Assembly (NCBI RefSeq): GCF_014639155.1
Contig: NZ_BMFT01000001.1
Span: forward strand, 1,612,001 to 1,676,000
Source: Paenibacillus segetis
GTDB lineage: Bacteria; Bacillota; Bacilli; Paenibacillales; Paenibacillaceae
DNA length: 64,000 bases
Direction: 5' to 3'
Position 1 is the first letter of the stretch, and the number at the start of each line of letters is the position of its first letter. The notes under the pieces are model-generated. The model did no database searches, was not told the DNA's origin, and saw only the letters and a list, made by a program, of their open reading frames with translations. A program made the position numbers and the translations under genes. This document shows positions 29,351-38,282 of this stretch, piece by piece.

Positions 29351-30376
29351 TTGAATGAGAAAGACAAATATCAGATCATTAGACAGGGGATCATCACAAA
29401 AAATGTGAGCAAAACCTGTATGGAATATGGTATTTCCAGAACCATTTATTATCAATGGTATAAAGCTTACCTGAAGCATGGTATGGAAGGGCTTACAGAA
29501 AAGGAAAGAAAGCCGAATATGCCCAATAAGGTAGATAAGCGTACGGAAAAAATGATTTTACAGTACGTAGCCAAATTTCCGGAAGACGGACCCAAACGGA
29601 TTTATTATGAATTACAGGATGAGGGAGTTCAGGTTGGGGAGTCCGGTATTTACAACGTACTAAGGAGACATGGTTTAAGCAAGAGAGAGCAGCGTGAGGT
29701 ATACGCTAAAGAAATCAAAGCTAGGAAGAAACAAGATGGAGAAGCAATGAAACAGAAGCAGCCTTCCATCGACTATAAAATGAAGAACCCTGGCAACGCC
29801 CACCCCGGTTATATGGTTCAACAAAGTATTCAATATATGGGCGTATTCCCGAAGATCGGGAAAGTCTATCAATATGTGATCTATGACGCTTACTCTAGAT
29901 TAGGGTTAGTTAAGCTGTATAATCGCAAGGCAACCATTCACTTTATCGACTTCATGACGGTGAAAATTCTACCTTTGATGAAGACACTCAAATTCGAGAT
30001 CGAGCATCTAGTTACGAATAAGAGTCGAGAATTTACCACGAACTGGGACAGAGGGAACCATAGGTACACTGAATTTTTACATAAAAATAATATAAACCAA
30101 GTGGCGATTACCGCAGACAATAAGGAGATATTTCAGCCCCTAGAGACATTTGTAGTCGTGTTGACCAAGGAGTTTTATCAGCAGGCTTGGAGTGATCCTA
30201 CGATTGATTCTTTTGCGATACTAGAAAAGCGATTAGATTTATTCCTCCGTCATTATAATTTCAGTAGGGTCATCACGGACGGGCCTAATCAGGGCCAGAT
30301 TCCTTCAGATGTCGTGCTTAACTACACGGGTCAGCAAGAGGCTTTGCCACTCTGGTTATTCACAAGGAGATCGTAG
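29351..30376 (+). CDS. IS481-type integrase-fold protein with broken catalytic triad
   Basis: A 341-residue protein with full IS481-type architecture. An N-terminal helix-turn-helix (VSKTCMEYGISRTIYYQWYK) is followed by a second HTH-like region and an RNase H/DDE core (YQYVIYDAYSRLGLVKLY). In the usual IS481 motifs the first catalytic Asp is here S159 (QQSIQYMG), the second is N223 (TNKSREF instead of TDNGSEF), and only the Glu (E265, LETF) remains. The reading frame is otherwise intact, which argues for domestication, perhaps as a DNA-binding regulator, rather than decay. TTG at 29351 has AAAGGGG 8 nt upstream; the longer frame starts near the preceding terminator. The FAD oxidoreductase gene begins 3 nt after its stop. 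No terminal inverted repeats were seen. Confidence 0.8.
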   Translation: MNEKDKYQIIRQGIITKNVSKTCMEYGISRTIYYQWYKAYLKHGMEGLTEKERKPNMPNKVDKRTEKMILQYVAKFPEDGPKRIYYELQDEGVQVGESGIYNVLRRHGLSKREQREVYAKEIKARKKQDGEAMKQKQPSIDYKMKNPGNAHPGYMVQQSIQYMGVFPKIGKVYQYVIYDAYSRLGLVKLYNRKATIHFIDFMTVKILPLMKTLKFEIEHLVTNKSREFTTNWDRGNHRYTEFLHKNNINQVAITADNKEIFQPLETFVVVLTKEFYQQAWSDPTIDSFAILEKRLDLFLRHYNFSRVITDGPNQGQIPSDVVLNYTGQQEALPLWLFTRRS

Positions 30377-30379
30377 CTG

Positions 30380-31639
30380 ATGGCAGATGATAGATTACAA
30401 CACAAAATAGGGATCATTGGTGCGGGGATATCTGGCGTTACTCTAGCACATGAGCTGGCGAAAAAGGGATATACCAACATCACCATTCTGGAGAAGGATG
30501 ATCGTGTAGGGGGCAAATGTCATTCGATAGAGTACCGGGGAAAAACGTATGAAATGGGTACACTTATCGGCTTGCCCTCCTATAAACATACCATGGAGCT
30601 CATGGCTGAATTCGATTTAATGGACAAAGGACCTTTATTGGAACGAGGTTTTTTTGATACCCAAGGGAGAAAAACTACGCAGATTCCGCTGAATCAAATG
30701 AGTGAGTTTATGGAGGAATTCAAACGGTTACCAGATATTGTTAGCCGATATGAATCTCTCAAAGAACCCGGTTTTCTCCATTTGCCAAGTGACTTGTATC
30801 AGCCCTTTGCATCATGGTGTGAAGAAAATGATTTGTCGGTCATTATGCAGATCTATATGCATTATTTCAGTACGTTTGGATTTGGCAACATTTATGAAGT
30901 TCCTGCTGCTTACGTACTGAAATTTCTAACTTACGATAACCTTATGGCTTTTATTGAAATTACTCACATGATTACTTGGCCAAAGGGAGTCAATGCTTTG
31001 ATCAGACGCATGGCTGACGATGTAGAAGATCTACGGCTGACATGTGAAGTACATCGTATGATTCAAGAGGTAGACGGTAGAGTAAAGGTGGAGACAGGCC
31101 AAGATATGCTGTATTTTGACAAGGTCATATATACGGCTTCCTTAGAACATATAGGTCATATGGTTGAATTGTCTCCAACAGATCGGGCACTATTCGAGCT
31201 AATTATCTATGAACGCTTCCGGGTTTATGCTTATCGAGTAGAGGGGATTCCGGCACATTCTGGATATATCCCGTACAATATGTACCCTGAACGTAAGGGA
31301 CATATGATGGCTTGGTACTACCGATGGGCAGATTTGGGTGCTACGGATTTGGTTACCGTGTATGTAGCAGAGAATGAACAGATGACAGATGCAGAAATGA
31401 GAGAATCAGTAGAACACAAACTTCGTGATCTTGGTGGAGAGAACATCCGTCTATATATGATGAAGTCTTGGAAGCAATTTCCCCATGTAGATTCAGCAGC
31501 ACTACGTGAAGGGTTCTATGAGCGGCTAGATGAACTGCAGGGCAGAAATCAAATTTACTACGCCGGTGAAATTATGAATTTTCCTACGCTAGAGAACTGT
31601 GTCGTTTATGCAAAACACTTAGTGGAACGATTTTTTTGA
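30380..31639 (+). CDS. FAD/NAD(P)-binding oxidoreductase, amine-oxidase-like
   Basis: A 419-residue flavoprotein of the flavin amine oxidase/protoporphyrinogen oxidase fold. The dinucleotide-binding motif is IGIIGAGISGVTLAHELAKKG with ILEKDDRVGGKCHS following, and the C-terminal FAD motif is YYAGEIMNFPTLENCVVYAKHL. There is no signal peptide. AAGGAG lies inside the end of the integrase-like gene, 10 nt before the ATG, so the two are co-transcribed. The middle region, which sets the substrate, is not familiar. The type of reaction (amine, carotenoid-like or fatty acid substrate) cannot be decided by eye. Confidence 0.85.
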   Translation: MADDRLQHKIGIIGAGISGVTLAHELAKKGYTNITILEKDDRVGGKCHSIEYRGKTYEMGTLIGLPSYKHTMELMAEFDLMDKGPLLERGFFDTQGRKTTQIPLNQMSEFMEEFKRLPDIVSRYESLKEPGFLHLPSDLYQPFASWCEENDLSVIMQIYMHYFSTFGFGNIYEVPAAYVLKFLTYDNLMAFIEITHMITWPKGVNALIRRMADDVEDLRLTCEVHRMIQEVDGRVKVETGQDMLYFDKVIYTASLEHIGHMVELSPTDRALFELIIYERFRVYAYRVEGIPAHSGYIPYNMYPERKGHMMAWYYRWADLGATDLVTVYVAENEQMTDAEMRESVEHKLRDLGGENIRLYMMKSWKQFPHVDSAALREGFYERLDELQGRNQIYYAGEIMNFPTLENCVVYAKHLVERFF

Positions 31640-31674
31640 AATATTGGGAGTAATAAAATTACATAAATACAAGG

Positions 31675-31720
31675 AACAGTCTTGTTTGCAGAGTGAAATC
31701 TGCCGATGAGGCTGTTTTTT
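31675..31720 (+). terminator. Terminator after the FAD oxidoreductase gene
   Basis: An outer stem AACAGTCT/AGGCTGTT with one G-T pair, an inner stem GCAGA/TCTGC and a T run. Confidence 0.7.
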
Positions 31721-32009
31721 ACTTTCAAGAGGGGTTTACAGTTGGTGGGAGAATTAAGACGGGGTGATTAGGTAAAAATGGCCTAGTTTCTATGCGAAAT
31801 CGAGCTTTCTTAGGCAAATCTACCCAGAAGGGGTATTTTTAAAATGGATTAGCGACTTCTATCTATTAATTAAGTGTAAACATAACTTGAAATGAGACTT
31901 CTAAAAGGTTGATAAATCAACATTCCTGTAGATTTGAAGGCAAATAGCCAATGCGATATATTCGAGTCAAGACATCATATTACTACTTAATTTGAAGGAG
32001 GGGTAAGTC
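31721..32009 (+). promoter_or_regulatory. Non-coding leader region with a possible promoter
   Basis: About 290 bases without a gene. A possible promoter is TTGAAA (31887-31892), a 17-bp gap and TGATAA (31910-31915). The G-rich segment around 31740-31790 was examined for known riboswitch cores and none was recognised. Confidence 0.4.
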
Positions 32010-32924
32010 ATGTTTTTATTTGAATCGATTCCGTGGTATTCGGCACTCATGTGGTTCGTGGTACTTGCTGGATTAATGCTTGTTAATGAAATAGCACGGA
32101 TGAGCAAATGGATTTCGCTTGCATTGTTTCTAGTACTACCAATAATTCTTACCGTAGCAGTTTGGCCTAATACAGCTGGCGAAGGTTCTAGTGTGGGTAC
32201 TTGGTTCCACTGGGTTAAAGTTTACTCTGCATTGGCTGGATGCTTAGGATTCCTTGCCATCCGCTTTATCAAAGGTTGGAGCAGCAACAAATATATCTTG
32301 ATGTTCCCGGCTATTATTTTGGCTGTTAACATTTTGGAAGCCGTTATTCGGGATTTCCAAGTGTACAGTTTGAATGGAATGGTAGACGGTGTCATGATGG
32401 TCGGCGGTCCTTGGAACATTATGAATGGGGTCGCAGGGATTTTGAACATCATTACGATCTCAGGTTGGATGGGTATCGTTATTAGTAAGGATAAGAAGAA
32501 AGATATGGTATGGCCTGACCAGCTTTGGTTCTGGATCATTGCTTATGACATTTGGAATTTTGCTTACGTATACAACGCGGTTTCCGATCATGCTTTCTAC
32601 GCAGGGGCTGCATTGTTAATTTCATGTACAATTCCAGCGTTCTTCTTCAAAAAAGGTGCTTGGTTACAACACCGTGCTCAGACACTAGCGATTTGGATGA
32701 TGTTTACCATGTCGTTCCCAATGTTTGTTGGCGAATCCAAATTCGCTGTACAGTCTTCGCACAGTGAAACGGCTCTATGGGTTGTGAGTGGATTGTCATT
32801 AGCAGCGAATATTGCTGTATTCGTATACCACGTCTACAAAATCACGAAACACAAACGCAATCCGCTTCACGTCGAAGTATATACAGATTTAGCAGCTTAC
32901 AAAGCGATTGCAGAGAATAACTAA
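32010..32924 (+). CDS. Multi-pass membrane protein, DUF5692-like
   Basis: A 304-residue protein with about nine hydrophobic segments and a short charged tail. Conserved-looking loops include WFHWVKVYSALAGCLGF, NILEAVIRDFQ and WFWIIAYDIWNFAYVYNA. It resembles the DUF5692 membrane family by general pattern (from memory, not searched). AAGGAGGGG precedes the ATG. It follows the FAD oxidoreductase gene but has its own terminator-bounded unit. No transport signature was recognised and the function is unknown. Confidence 0.75.
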   Translation: MFLFESIPWYSALMWFVVLAGLMLVNEIARMSKWISLALFLVLPIILTVAVWPNTAGEGSSVGTWFHWVKVYSALAGCLGFLAIRFIKGWSSNKYILMFPAIILAVNILEAVIRDFQVYSLNGMVDGVMMVGGPWNIMNGVAGILNIITISGWMGIVISKDKKKDMVWPDQLWFWIIAYDIWNFAYVYNAVSDHAFYAGAALLISCTIPAFFFKKGAWLQHRAQTLAIWMMFTMSFPMFVGESKFAVQSSHSETALWVVSGLSLAANIAVFVYHVYKITKHKRNPLHVEVYTDLAAYKAIAENN

Positions 32925-32941
32925 ATATCGTAAGATAAGCA

Positions 32942-32970
32942 AACCTCTCATTTTCTAATGAGGGGTTTTT
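32942..32970 (+). terminator. Terminator after the DUF5692-like gene
   Basis: An 11-bp stem AACCTCTCATT/AATGAGGGGTT with one G-T pair and a 4-nt loop, followed by T. Confidence 0.82.
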
Positions 32971-33074
32971 GCTGTTTTGTCAGGGCAAATTTTAGGTGAA
33001 TAAATAAGATTGACAGATCATGACCCACGAGTAAAATGGGGACTACAGATAGATAAATAAAGGAGTGTATCAGG

Positions 33075-34325
33075 ATCCATAATTCGCATAAGAGAAGACG
33101 GAAATTCTCGTCTCAACGCAAAAATTTGTATATCGCAACCACAGAAGGGATCTCTACCTCACTTTTTCAAGCGCTACTGGGCGGCCCATTTCTTACAGGA
33201 TATTTGTTGTATTTAGGTGCAGACTCAAGTGTAATAGGTTTTGTTCTTTCGATTACCACCCTATTCAACATTGTGCAAATATTCATCGCATTTTTGGTTC
33301 AGAAATTGCAGGCTCGCAAATGGACACTTGTAATATTTATCGCGCTTCAAAGGACTCTCTGGGGTGCAACAGGACTTATTCCTTTTGTATTGGGTAAAGA
33401 ATGGTGGGTGCCTGTTTTTATTGTTTTATATGCTTCTGCATTTTTGTCGAATACCGTGATCAATGTACTGTGGACTTCACTATTAGGCGATATTGTACCT
33501 GCAGGGGTTAGAGGAAAATATTTTGGGATCCGTAACACGATCACGAGCGCTTTGGGCAGCATTGCTATTTTTGCCGGAGGCAAACTATTAGATAGTTATC
33601 CCGAAAGTACAGGGTTCTTAATTCTGTATATCCTAGCATGGTTTTTTGGAATTATGAATATTGTTACGTTCTGTTTCTATCCCGATATCCCTTTCGAGAA
33701 ATCAACAGAGAACCGGATCATGCCGATGATAAAGAAAACGTTTCGGGATAAATCATTTATAAATTCCACTATTTTTTTGGCTACCTGGTTATTTCTACAG
33801 ACATTAGTTGTACCGTTATTCTCATATGTTATGCTCGATTTATTACATATTAATTATCAGACTGTCTCCTTGTTAACTGTTGTTCAGACATTTTCCATGA
33901 TGTCGAGTTTATATGTATGGGGTAACCTGAATGCTAGATACAGTAATAGAACATTATTGTTCTGGACATTACCGATCATAGCTGGCTCTTGCCTAGCATG
34001 GGGACTTTTATCGTTCGTACCCGTACTTCCTGTATTATTTCTTTCACATATCTTGTTTGGGGTTGGCGCGGGTGGCTTTAATCAATTGGTATTCAATTTT
34101 ACAATCGGGGATACGCCGAAGAGTGAACGACCTATGTTTATAGCCATGTTTGCTGCGATCACAGGTGTGGCAACTTTCTTCGGACCGATGATTGGTGGGC
34201 AATTATTTAAATGGATGAAAGTGTTCCCCGATTGGGTTCAGCAATATGGTTTCCAAACGGTGGTTGGATTTGTGATGTTAATTGTAGCTCTGACACTGGG
34301 TCGTCGAATACTTAAAGAGTTATAG
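33075..34325 (+). CDS. MFS transporter, probably with an unusual ATC start
   Basis: A 12-segment major facilitator transporter (416 residues from 33075, 399 from the TTG at 33126). The N-terminal region EGISTSLFQALLGGPFLTGY and the central loop with the GVRGKYFGIRNT motif fit the MFS fold. The frame is open back to a stop at 33054 but has no ATG, GTG or TTG before 33126, where there is no ribosome site. An AAAGGAG at 33059-33065 stands 9 nt before ATC at 33075. Starting there adds a basic N-terminal tail (HNSHKRRRKFSSQRKN) typical of membrane proteins. Either ATC initiates, or the TTG does without a ribosome site. The substrate is unknown. Confidence 0.8.
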   Translation: MHNSHKRRRKFSSQRKNLYIATTEGISTSLFQALLGGPFLTGYLLYLGADSSVIGFVLSITTLFNIVQIFIAFLVQKLQARKWTLVIFIALQRTLWGATGLIPFVLGKEWWVPVFIVLYASAFLSNTVINVLWTSLLGDIVPAGVRGKYFGIRNTITSALGSIAIFAGGKLLDSYPESTGFLILYILAWFFGIMNIVTFCFYPDIPFEKSTENRIMPMIKKTFRDKSFINSTIFLATWLFLQTLVVPLFSYVMLDLLHINYQTVSLLTVVQTFSMMSSLYVWGNLNARYSNRTLLFWTLPIIAGSCLAWGLLSFVPVLPVLFLSHILFGVGAGGFNQLVFNFTIGDTPKSERPMFIAMFAAITGVATFFGPMIGGQLFKWMKVFPDWVQQYGFQTVVGFVMLIVALTLGRRILKEL

Positions 34326-34373
34326 TAATTAATGTATCCTGACTGAATATGAAGATGGGCTGGGATCTTATCG

Positions 34374-35471
34374 ATGCAAGATTATGTGTTATCTAATAAA
34401 GAAATTGTTCGTCTAAAGCATTATATCGAGCATAAGCACCAGAGCCTTGATCCGAAACTGCGTGTTGCTATTCTATCCGATGCGGTGCATCGGATTATTG
34501 AAAGCCGTTTACCATCTTTTTCAGATGAGCTGAAACAACAGGTTCGTCACGAGCTACTCTTGAAGAATAGAGACTCTCTAGTAATTCAGGTGGATGATGT
34601 GCTTCAGCATTGTATGTCTTTGGATTTAAGTCAGGAGGAGCTATTATCGTCTTTAGCTGAGTGGATTTGCAGTAAATCGACTTTACCTGTGCAGGAAGAG
34701 GCGGTTCGGGATATTCTTCTTAGGTGGTCACAGGATTCCAGCTCTACCGTCTCTCTTCAAGCGTTGGAGAGGGAATGGGATCTACAGGATCGGATTGCTT
34801 TGGAGGAAATAGCGGTAACAAGTGAACCCATGATTCATTACGGAAACACAAGTTGGCCTAATCGAAGAATAACGATTGCGGTTGTAAGTTTTTTTGCGGT
34901 TCTACTTGCGATCCTGCTGATCAAATATCCAGTAGAACAGGAGTCCTCAGTCCCTGTACCATTAATAGAGCCGATCCAAAGGCCGCAACCCACATTGAAG
35001 GAAATACAATCTGTAGGTGGTATACCTTCGGGTTTCAAATATGTTGCTATAGATACAAAGCGCTTAAAGCAATATCTGCTCGAACGTGATTCCATGTTAG
35101 CTGAGGAATCGTATTTGTCAGCGATCGTGGAGGCTAGCAAGAAATATGATATCCATCCCCTTCTGTTGTTTGCTATTACGGGACAAGAACAGGGATTTGT
35201 TCCCAAAGATCATAAAAAGGCAGAAGAAATCGCCAATAATCCTTTTAACGTGTTTGGTAGCTGGGAGAGCTACAATACGACAATTGATGTGTCAGCTAAT
35301 ATCGCTGCGAAGACCGTAGTCAATGTAATGGGGCGACGCCCAGGTTCGATTCACCCGATCAAATGGTTAAATCTAACCTATGCTGAGGACCCCAATTGGT
35401 GGGAGGGTGTTACCTGGTTTTTTGATGATATGAAACAGAAGATTGAGGATGAATCTTTCGAGTGGCCTTGA
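34374..35471 (+). CDS. Membrane protein with a C-terminal glucosaminidase-like domain
   Basis: A 365-residue protein. The cytoplasmic N-terminal part of about 160 residues is unrecognised. A membrane segment lies at about 167-187 (ITIAVVSFFAVLLAILLIKY), followed by a Pro-rich linker and an outer domain of about 145 residues. The outer domain carries a lysozyme/glucosaminidase-like pattern (YLSAIVEASKKYDIHPLLLFAITGQEQGF, then NPFNVFGSWESY). The Glu in GQEQG is the likely catalytic residue. It would act on cell-wall glycan. It follows the MFS gene by 48 nt. Confidence 0.72.
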   Translation: MQDYVLSNKEIVRLKHYIEHKHQSLDPKLRVAILSDAVHRIIESRLPSFSDELKQQVRHELLLKNRDSLVIQVDDVLQHCMSLDLSQEELLSSLAEWICSKSTLPVQEEAVRDILLRWSQDSSSTVSLQALEREWDLQDRIALEEIAVTSEPMIHYGNTSWPNRRITIAVVSFFAVLLAILLIKYPVEQESSVPVPLIEPIQRPQPTLKEIQSVGGIPSGFKYVAIDTKRLKQYLLERDSMLAEESYLSAIVEASKKYDIHPLLLFAITGQEQGFVPKDHKKAEEIANNPFNVFGSWESYNTTIDVSANIAAKTVVNVMGRRPGSIHPIKWLNLTYAEDPNWWEGVTWFFDDMKQKIEDESFEWP

Positions 35472-35547
35472 TTCTCCCATTTGAAATTATTGAGTTAGAA
35501 GGATATACTTCTTGAGGTATATATTTATTCAGCTAGGGGGGATGAAG

Positions 35548-35895
35548 ATGCAACTCATCAGTCAATCGGAAGTGCAACGTAGAATCGACTTATTTAAAGA
35601 TCAGGACTTATATATCCATCTTGAAATGACAACGGGAGCATACGCCGCCCATAGAGATAGCTCCAAACATCCGGCAGCAACTTTTATTACTAACTCAACG
35701 GTTAAGTATTCCCACGGTTCCATTTCTGGAAACGAAGGACCATACCGGGTTGGCTTAAAAATGCAGCATGGTTGGATATATTCGGAAGGGCTAACTCATT
35801 ATGAAGAGAGTGAGACGGATCGATTGATCTTGGCAGGACATGACAGTCAGGGTAAACTCGTCGTTTCCTTGCAACTTAGTCGGGAGCCTTTTTAA
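35548..35895 (+). CDS. yojF: YojF family protein (DUF1806)
   Basis: A 115-residue protein of the YojF/DUF1806 family (LYIHLEMTTGAYAAHRD, GPYRVGLKM, GWIYSEGLTHY). In B. subtilis yojF precedes yojG (bshB2), as here, where the stop and start overlap by one base (TAATG). This ties it to bacillithiol metabolism by context, though its own role is not established. The ATG at 35548 lies 6 nt after AGGGGGG; the ATG at 35542 overlaps that site. Confidence 0.88.
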   Translation: MQLISQSEVQRRIDLFKDQDLYIHLEMTTGAYAAHRDSSKHPAATFITNSTVKYSHGSISGNEGPYRVGLKMQHGWIYSEGLTHYEESETDRLILAGHDSQGKLVVSLQLSREPF

Positions 35896-36575
35896 TGGAA
35901 CAGGAGATGATGAATACAATGGAACAACAAATTCTTGTTGTGCTTCCGCACCCAGATGATGAGGCTTTTGGTGCTTCAGGAACACTAGCCAAACATGTGC
36001 AGAACGGAGCTAAGGTTACTTATGCTTGCTTGACTTTGGGTGAAATGGGCCGAAACATGGGCGTTCCACCTTTTGCTAATCGGGTAACACTTCCACAAAT
36101 ACGCAAGAAGGAACTGGAGGAGGCTTGCCAAGCTATTGGAATCCAGGATTTGCGATTACTTGGTTATCACGATAAGACGATTGAATTCGAGGACCAGGAT
36201 CAATTGGATGCTGTGATTGATGGGCTATTGAAAGAGCTTCAACCTTCACTTGTGATTACGTTCTACCCAGGTTACAGTGTGCATCCTGATCATGACGCTA
36301 CTGGGGCCGCTGTGATTCGAACCATCGGAAGATTACCAAGCGAACAAAGACCTGTAGTCCACTGTATGGCATTTTCCAATAATCATGAGCAATTCATTGG
36401 AAAACCGGATGTCGTAATGGATACTAAAGACTTCTTGCATACAAAGCTAGCATCGATTCGGGCGCATCGTTCCCAATTCCAAGCACCGGAACTACTAGGT
36501 AACAAGAAGGACGTAGAAAAAGAGCTCCAAAAGCAATTTGGAACGGAACGATTCTGGACTTATCGTTTTGAATAA
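35895..36575 (+). CDS. bshB2: Bacillithiol biosynthesis deacetylase, LmbE type
   Basis: A 226-residue zinc deacetylase of the LmbE/PIG-L family. It removes the acetyl group from GlcNAc-malate in bacillithiol synthesis, and related forms act on mycothiol-like conjugates. The zinc motif is PHPDDEAFG near the N-terminus, with HPDHDATG farther on; LGEMGRNMG is a family motif. The start overlaps the yojF stop, so translation is coupled, as in B. subtilis yojF-yojG. It ends in a terminator. Confidence 0.9.
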   Translation: MEQEMMNTMEQQILVVLPHPDDEAFGASGTLAKHVQNGAKVTYACLTLGEMGRNMGVPPFANRVTLPQIRKKELEEACQAIGIQDLRLLGYHDKTIEFEDQDQLDAVIDGLLKELQPSLVITFYPGYSVHPDHDATGAAVIRTIGRLPSEQRPVVHCMAFSNNHEQFIGKPDVVMDTKDFLHTKLASIRAHRSQFQAPELLGNKKDVEKELQKQFGTERFWTYRFE

Positions 36576-36621
36576 TGATTAAGCATATAGCTACATCGTA
36601 GATGTGAGCTGGACAATAGAT

Positions 36622-36660
36622 AAAGGAGATCAGGGATGAATACCTTGATCTCCTTTTTTT
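36622..36660 (+). terminator. Terminator after bshB2
   Basis: A perfect 11-bp stem AAAGGAGATCA/TGATCTCCTTT with a 13-nt loop and a run of seven or more T. Confidence 0.85.
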
Positions 36661-36748
36661 GTATTCATGTAACAATGGAGATACATAGTTTAGTGTCAAA
36701 TATGATTATGATATAGTTTAAGTAAGCTTGTCATAGGAGGAATGTGAA

Positions 36749-37687
36749 ATGAAATACCGTAGATTAGGTGGCAGTGGTCTGAAGGTTAGTGAAATAAGTT
36801 TGGGAAGTTGGCTTACATATGGTGGTTACGTTGAGCGTGAGAATGCAGTTGGTGCGATCAAAACGGCATATGATCTCGGCATTAACTTTTTTGATACGGC
36901 AAATGTCTATGAACAAGGTGCTGCAGAGGTTCTCGTAGGGGAGACTTTGAAAGCTTATCCACGTGAATCTTACGTGCTAGCAACAAAAGTATTTGGCAAG
37001 ATGGGCGAAGGCCCAAATGATCGTGGTCTGTCACGTAAACATATCATCGAACAAGCAAATGCTAGCCTAAAGAGACTTGGTCATGACTACGTGGATATAT
37101 ACTATTGTCACCGTCCAGACCCTGAAACTCCGCTAGAAGAAACGTTACGAGCACTCGATGATCTTGTTCGTCAGGGAAAAGTGTTGTATGTAGGCGTTAG
37201 CGAGTGGCAACCATCGCAGATTGCAGAGGCACTTCGCGTAGCAGATCGTTATCTGTTAGACCGGATTGTCGTGAACCAACCGATCTACAATATGTTCAAT
37301 CGTTATATCGAGAAGGAAGTTATACCACTTTGTGAGCGTTCTGGTATTGGGCAAGTTGTATTCTCGCCGCTAGCGCAGGGATTATTGACAGGTAAATATT
37401 CATCCGTTACTGATGTTCCTGACGGAAGTCGTGCCGCGAAGCTAGATTGGATGCGTAAAGACATTACGGAAGAGAAAATTGCCAAGGTCCAAGAGCTTGA
37501 GAAGATCGCGAAGGATCTCGATATTTCTGTAGGTAATCTGGCACTCGCATGGATTCTGCGGAAAACCAATGTCTCAAGTGCGCTGATCGGCGCTAGCCGC
37601 CCAGCACAAGTTGCGGAGAATGCTAAAGCTTCTGACATCGAACTTAGTGAAGAAATTATTACTCAAATCGAAGGGGTTTTGCAATAA
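36749..37687 (+). CDS. Aldo/keto reductase, Kv-beta-like group
   Basis: A 312-residue NADPH-dependent aldo/keto reductase with the full catalytic tetrad: Asp in FFDTAN, Tyr in NVYEQG, Lys in LATKVFGKMG and His in YYCHRPDPE. The NADPH-binding C-terminus is visible (SALIGASRPAQVAENAKA). The sequence resembles the potassium-channel beta/YhdN-like group rather than the aldose reductases. TAGGAGG lies 8 nt before the ATG. It stands alone and is followed by a strong terminator. The physiological carbonyl substrate is unknown. Confidence 0.92.
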   Translation: MKYRRLGGSGLKVSEISLGSWLTYGGYVERENAVGAIKTAYDLGINFFDTANVYEQGAAEVLVGETLKAYPRESYVLATKVFGKMGEGPNDRGLSRKHIIEQANASLKRLGHDYVDIYYCHRPDPETPLEETLRALDDLVRQGKVLYVGVSEWQPSQIAEALRVADRYLLDRIVVNQPIYNMFNRYIEKEVIPLCERSGIGQVVFSPLAQGLLTGKYSSVTDVPDGSRAAKLDWMRKDITEEKIAKVQELEKIAKDLDISVGNLALAWILRKTNVSSALIGASRPAQVAENAKASDIELSEEIITQIEGVLQ

Positions 37688-37713
37688 TATAAGTATATTG
37701 CGACTATCATAGA

Positions 37714-37762
37714 AGAAGTGACACTGGAGAAGATATGTTATCATCGGTGTCACTTCTTTTTT
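37714..37762 (+). terminator. Terminator after the aldo/keto reductase gene
   Basis: A perfect 11-bp stem AGAAGTGACAC/GTGTCACTTCT around a 22-nt loop, followed by T. Confidence 0.85.
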
Positions 37763-37860
37763 GGCTATGGCAAAACTTTGAAAACGGAAAAATGTTGAGT
37801 ATCAAACAGATCAGAAATTCTGCTGGTTGCATAAAATTAGAAGTTGCGAGGAATTTAGAT

Positions 37861-38178
37861 ATGAATACCAAAGCAAATACTTTCATGAAGGTTTTGCTTA
37901 CCTGTATTTATGTGATTGGAGTTGCCTGTGTAATATATTACAGCTTTATGTATATACAACATTCTACTGAAATTCAGAATCCTGAAGCAATGCTACCTAT
38001 GATGCAATATGAAACAGGAGCATGGATAATGATGCTGGGGATGCCATTTATGATTGCTTCATGTATATCAATGATATGGATATTCAAGCTAAAAAAAACG
38101 TTAGGCAGATTGTGGCTTTTATTACCTGCATTGATTGAAATAGTAGTGATTGCAAGCTACTGGATACTTGAACGTTGA
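37861..38178 (+). CDS. Small membrane protein, three transmembrane segments
   Basis: A 105-residue hydrophobic protein with segments at about 9-31, 48-69 and 80-100. The ATG at 37861 (MNTKANTF) has GAGGA 8 nt upstream. An upstream ATG in the same frame lies inside the preceding terminator hairpin and is rejected. No family was recognised. The GH25 lysozyme gene follows after 104 nt. Confidence 0.65.
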   Translation: MNTKANTFMKVLLTCIYVIGVACVIYYSFMYIQHSTEIQNPEAMLPMMQYETGAWIMMLGMPFMIASCISMIWIFKLKKTLGRLWLLLPALIEIVVIASYWILER

Positions 38179-38282
38179 TGGAAGGGAATTTTGGTTTATT
38201 GAGAGATATAAAAATCTTTCCTATAAAAATGTTAGTTATCAATTTTTGGTTATGACATAGTCTTATACTTTGCGAGGTGCCT

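Noticed and set aside
29204-30376. An active insertion sequence around the integrase-like gene
   Set aside because: Two of three catalytic residues are changed, no terminal inverted repeats or target duplications were found, and the gene is joined to an oxidoreductase gene.
31721-32009. A riboswitch in the leader of the DUF5692-like gene
   Set aside because: Searched by eye for cyclic-di-GMP, preQ1, SAM, glycine and similar cores; none matched.
37735-37860. An N-terminal extension of the small membrane protein at 37861
   Set aside because: The upstream ATG lies inside the terminator hairpin of the previous gene and has no ribosome site; 37861 has one.
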